NCBI RefSeq assembly: GCF_018863395.1
Contig: NZ_JAHKRR010000011.1
Span: 1-64,000 of the forward strand
DNA from: Sinomicrobium weinanense
Lineage (GTDB): Bacteria; Bacteroidota; Bacteroidia; Flavobacteriales; Flavobacteriaceae
DNA: 64,000 nucleotides
Direction: 5' to 3'
The notes under the pieces were generated by a model. That model was not told where the DNA came from. It saw nothing but the letters and a program-made list of their open reading frames with translations, and ran no database searches. Shown here one piece after another: positions 61,955 to 64,000 of the stretch. Position numbers and translations under genes: made by a program. How positions within the stretch are numbered: position 1 is the stretch's first letter; each line of letters begins with the position of its first letter.

Positions 61955-62479
61955 ATGCATTTACAACCAACTTTGAACAATGATTTAATAGTTCTGAGAC
62001 CACTCAGGGAAAATGATTTTGAGCCACTCTATGAAGTAGCAAAAGACCCTTTGATCTGGGCACAGCATCCTTGCCCGGACCGGTACAGGAAAGAGGAGTA
62101 TTCCAAATTCTTCACGGATTCATTAAAGTCAAAAGGCGCACTGATCATCATAGACAAATCAAATGATAAAATTATCGGGAGCACAAGGTTCAAACCTGTT
62201 AAGAATGTAGAGAATGCCGTTGAAATTGGCTGGTCGTTTTTGTCCAGGAATTATTGGGGCGGGAAGTATAACAGGTCAATAAAGATGTTGATGATGGACT
62301 ATGCTTTTGAATTTGTAGATGATATTATATTCTACGTGGGCAAAAACAATATTCGTTCGCAAAAGGCAGTAAAGAAAATTGGCGGATATAAAATAACAGA
62401 ACCGCAGTTGAGCTATCTGATAAAAGACAGTACATCAGATTGGACCTATCGGATAAACAAGAAAGCAATTTGTAAGTAA
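61955..62479 (+). CDS. GNAT family N-acetyltransferase (RimJ/RimL-like)
   Basis: A 174-residue acetyltransferase. It starts with the RimJ-like DLIVLRPLRENDFEPLY; the later GWSFLSRNYWGGKYNRSIKM and NIRSQKAVKKIGGY form the acetyl-CoA-binding region. Members acetylate ribosomal protein N-termini or small molecules; the substrate is open. It is a single gene. Confidence 0.88.
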   Translation: MHLQPTLNNDLIVLRPLRENDFEPLYEVAKDPLIWAQHPCPDRYRKEEYSKFFTDSLKSKGALIIIDKSNDKIIGSTRFKPVKNVENAVEIGWSFLSRNYWGGKYNRSIKMLMMDYAFEFVDDIIFYVGKNNIRSQKAVKKIGGYKITEPQLSYLIKDSTSDWTYRINKKAICK

Positions 62480-62568
62480 AGGGATTTTATGGGACAGACA
62501 ACGAAAAATTCCCTTGCGTTCGTTTAAGCGTACTACAAAACCTCTATTTTAATTTACCAGGAAAAACA

Positions 62569-62970
62569 ATGAAAAAGATAAGCCTCTTTGCGCTCCTGTG
62601 CTTTTTTAAACTAAATGCCTTTGCCCAGGAACCTTCCAGTGCCTATATAAAGGTTAAAAACATCATGCAGGAAGAATTAAACTATACCTTAGAACCGGAC
62701 CATAAAGAGGTTCAGGTTCAAAGGCAAGATACGACAATCGTAAAACCGAAACCCGTCCGTAATGGAATAGGGCCATGTATGAGCCTCATTTCGGCAAACC
62801 CTGCACCACTTGTTGTATTGAATGGCGCACCCATAGCTCCGGAGGAATTGAAGAACTACGAGGCCAAAGATATCGACAGCATAAAGATCTTAAAAAACAA
62901 GGTGGCAACGGCTGTTTACGGGGCGAGAGCCAGTAATGGGGTCATATTATTATATTCCGGAACAGAATAG
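62569..62970 (+). CDS. Small exported protein resembling a TonB-dependent receptor plug
   Basis: A 133-residue secreted protein with a signal peptide (about 1-19, ending FAQ). The C-terminal ~60 residues resemble the plug of SusC-type receptors: PLVVLNGAPIAPEELKNY, then DIDSIKILKNKVATAVYGAR and NGVILLYSG, but no barrel follows. It could be a free plug-like protein or a relic; similar small proteins occur in Bacteroidota. An upstream Crp- or TonB-related role cannot be shown. Confidence 0.7.
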   Translation: MKKISLFALLCFFKLNAFAQEPSSAYIKVKNIMQEELNYTLEPDHKEVQVQRQDTTIVKPKPVRNGIGPCMSLISANPAPLVVLNGAPIAPEELKNYEAKDIDSIKILKNKVATAVYGARASNGVILLYSGTE

Positions 62971-63163
62971 AAGGATGTAAACTGTGGATTTTATATAGCT
63001 TTTCAGGATAAAATCGATAATCCACTTTTTATTATGCTTTTCTTTTCAACCGGGATGGGGACGGCTGCTCCAAATCTGGCGCTCGTTTGCTTCGATAAAC
63101 TCAGCACAGGTGCAACAAGTGCCACCTTATTCGACCCATTAAAAACAAATAAATACAAACCAT

Positions 63164-64000
63164 ATGAAGACCAGTATAAAACACCTTGCGTTACTGCTTC
63201 TTGCCCTGATCGTGGGAAGTTGCAAGAACACTAAAAAAACAGACCCTTCCGGAACAGAAGAACCGAAAGCTGTTGAAACCGTTGACATTAAGAGAGAAGA
63301 AATCAACTATAAGGCCGATACCACCAACCTCAAGGGTTACGTGGCCTATGATGCAGGAACAGACAAAAAACGCCCGGGCATTCTTATTGTCCACGAGTGG
63401 TGGGGCCATAACGATTTTGTGCGCAAGCGTGCCGATATGCTTGCAAAACTGGGCTACACTGCCCTGGCCTTGGATATGTATGGCCAAGGCAAACAGGCAC
63501 ACCACCCCGAAGATGCAGGCAAGTTTGTACAAAAGGTAATGAGCGATATGGATGTGGCCAGCGGGCGGTTTGAAGCGGCCAACAAGATACTGAAAAACCA
63601 CCCGACTGTCGATTCCACGAAGATAGCTGCGATCGGTTATTGTTTCGGAGGTAGTGTGGTGCTGGTCATGGCCAACATGGGCATGGACCTCGATGCCGTG
63701 GCCGTGTTTCACGGCGGATTGATGCCCCCGCAACCCACAAAGAACATCAAAGGCAGGTTATTGTTGTGTAACGGAGAAGATGACCCTTACATTTCCAAAG
63801 AAACGGTCAGTGCTTTTAAAAAGAAAATGGACAGTGTAGGAGCCGATTATAAATATATTTCCTATCCCGGTGCAGTACATGCCTTTACCAACAAAACAGC
63901 AGATTCTCTCGGTAAAAAATTCGATTTGCCCCTGGCCTATAACAAAAATGCCGACGAACAGTCCTGGCAGGAGCTGCAAACGCTCCTCACCGAAACCTTT
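63164..64000 (+). CDS. Dienelactone hydrolase family lipoprotein, cut by the window edge
   Basis: An open frame from the ATG at 63164 to the end of the window (279 codons visible; no stop). A lipoprotein signal (LLALIVGSC, Cys20) is followed by the alpha/beta-hydrolase domain. The catalytic triad is visible: Cys160 (IGYCFGGSVV), Asp207 (GEDDPY) and His239 (YPGAVHAFTN). The nearly complete domain suggests only a few residues are missing. Such enzymes act on ester or lactone substrates in the periplasm. The substrate is unknown. Confidence 0.88.
   Translation, partial: MKTSIKHLALLLLALIVGSCKNTKKTDPSGTEEPKAVETVDIKREEINYKADTTNLKGYVAYDAGTDKKRPGILIVHEWWGHNDFVRKRADMLAKLGYTALALDMYGQGKQAHHPEDAGKFVQKVMSDMDVASGRFEAANKILKNHPTVDSTKIAAIGYCFGGSVVLVMANMGMDLDAVAVFHGGLMPPQPTKNIKGRLLLCNGEDDPYISKETVSAFKKKMDSVGADYKYISYPGAVHAFTNKTADSLGKKFDLPLAYNKNADEQSWQELQTLLTETF

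Noticed and set aside
1-64000. tRNA, rRNA and riboswitch genes
   Set aside because: I scanned intergenic regions by eye and found no cloverleaf, rRNA or known riboswitch core. A covariance-model search would be needed to exclude small RNAs.

Overview
The window comes from a gliding, type IX secretion (T9SS) member of the Bacteroidota, most likely a Flavobacteriaceae genus of moderate GC. The evidence is a SprB-like adhesin with SprB repeats and a gliding-type C-terminal sorting domain, two PorP/SprF family genes, GldN, a caa3-type oxidase assembly cluster, and many promoters of the Bacteroidota type (TAnnTTTG at -7). Shine-Dalgarno sequences are generally weak. No rRNA, tRNA, CRISPR array or prophage structural gene was seen.

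Layout. 1-1783: IS transposase tail, a CI-like/S24-fold regulator (minus strand) and a TM2-domain gene. 2503-20762: the gliding adhesin locus. Its order (Ig-like CTD protein, PorP-type barrel fused to SPOR-like and TonB_C domains, 3741-residue SprB-like adhesin, SprF-type barrel) matches my recollection of sprCDBF in Flavobacterium johnsoniae; a secreted coiled-coil protein follows. 20992-25558: a minus-strand regulatory block with an esterase-fold protein lacking its serine nucleophile, a membrane SPOR-like protein paired with an ECF sigma factor, a second S24-fold regulator and an orphan LuxR-type response regulator. 25946-29526: gldN without gldKLM, an FAD oxidoreductase, a serine hydrolase and a DUF983 protein. 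29806-37705: an ABC-F ATPase, then cytochrome oxidase biogenesis (heme O synthase, two subunit III proteins, subunit IV, SCO, DUF420/CtaM-like). 38145-47763: housekeeping and membrane genes (bacilliredoxin, HupE/UreJ, dCMP deaminase, S41 protease, MarC, GDPD, FtsX-type permease, DUF3109). 48103-53136: nrdB, nrdA and dgt, acting on dNTP pools. 53205-55492: an island of a LysR regulator and a NIPSNAP protein, visibly AT-richer than its surroundings, bracketed by same-orientation remnants of one IS5-type element. 55580-64000: accessory genes including a Crp/Fnr - AhpD-like - PfpI set, three GNATs, a tiny plug-like protein and a dienelactone hydrolase cut by the window edge.

The most interesting pattern is regulatory. 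A 14-bp dyad (approximate consensus TAGAAnAAGTTCTA) recurs at an exact 22-bp period upstream of three transcription units: the TM2 gene (two sites), the spr-like operon (three sites) and the second S24-fold regulator (one strong plus two weaker sites). In all three the proximal site is separated by exactly 34 bp from a Bacteroidota -7 hexamer-like element. This suggests an activator-controlled regulon linking the surface adhesin operon to its neighbouring regulators; I know of no description of it. Other notable points are two S24-fold regulators without the catalytic lysine, a PorP-SPOR-TonB_C fusion, a 239/240-residue tandem block in the adhesin, an FNR-like dyad placed near -41.5 between the Crp/Fnr and AhpD genes, a cysteine-less SCO-like protein, and several families of dispersed palindromic repeats.
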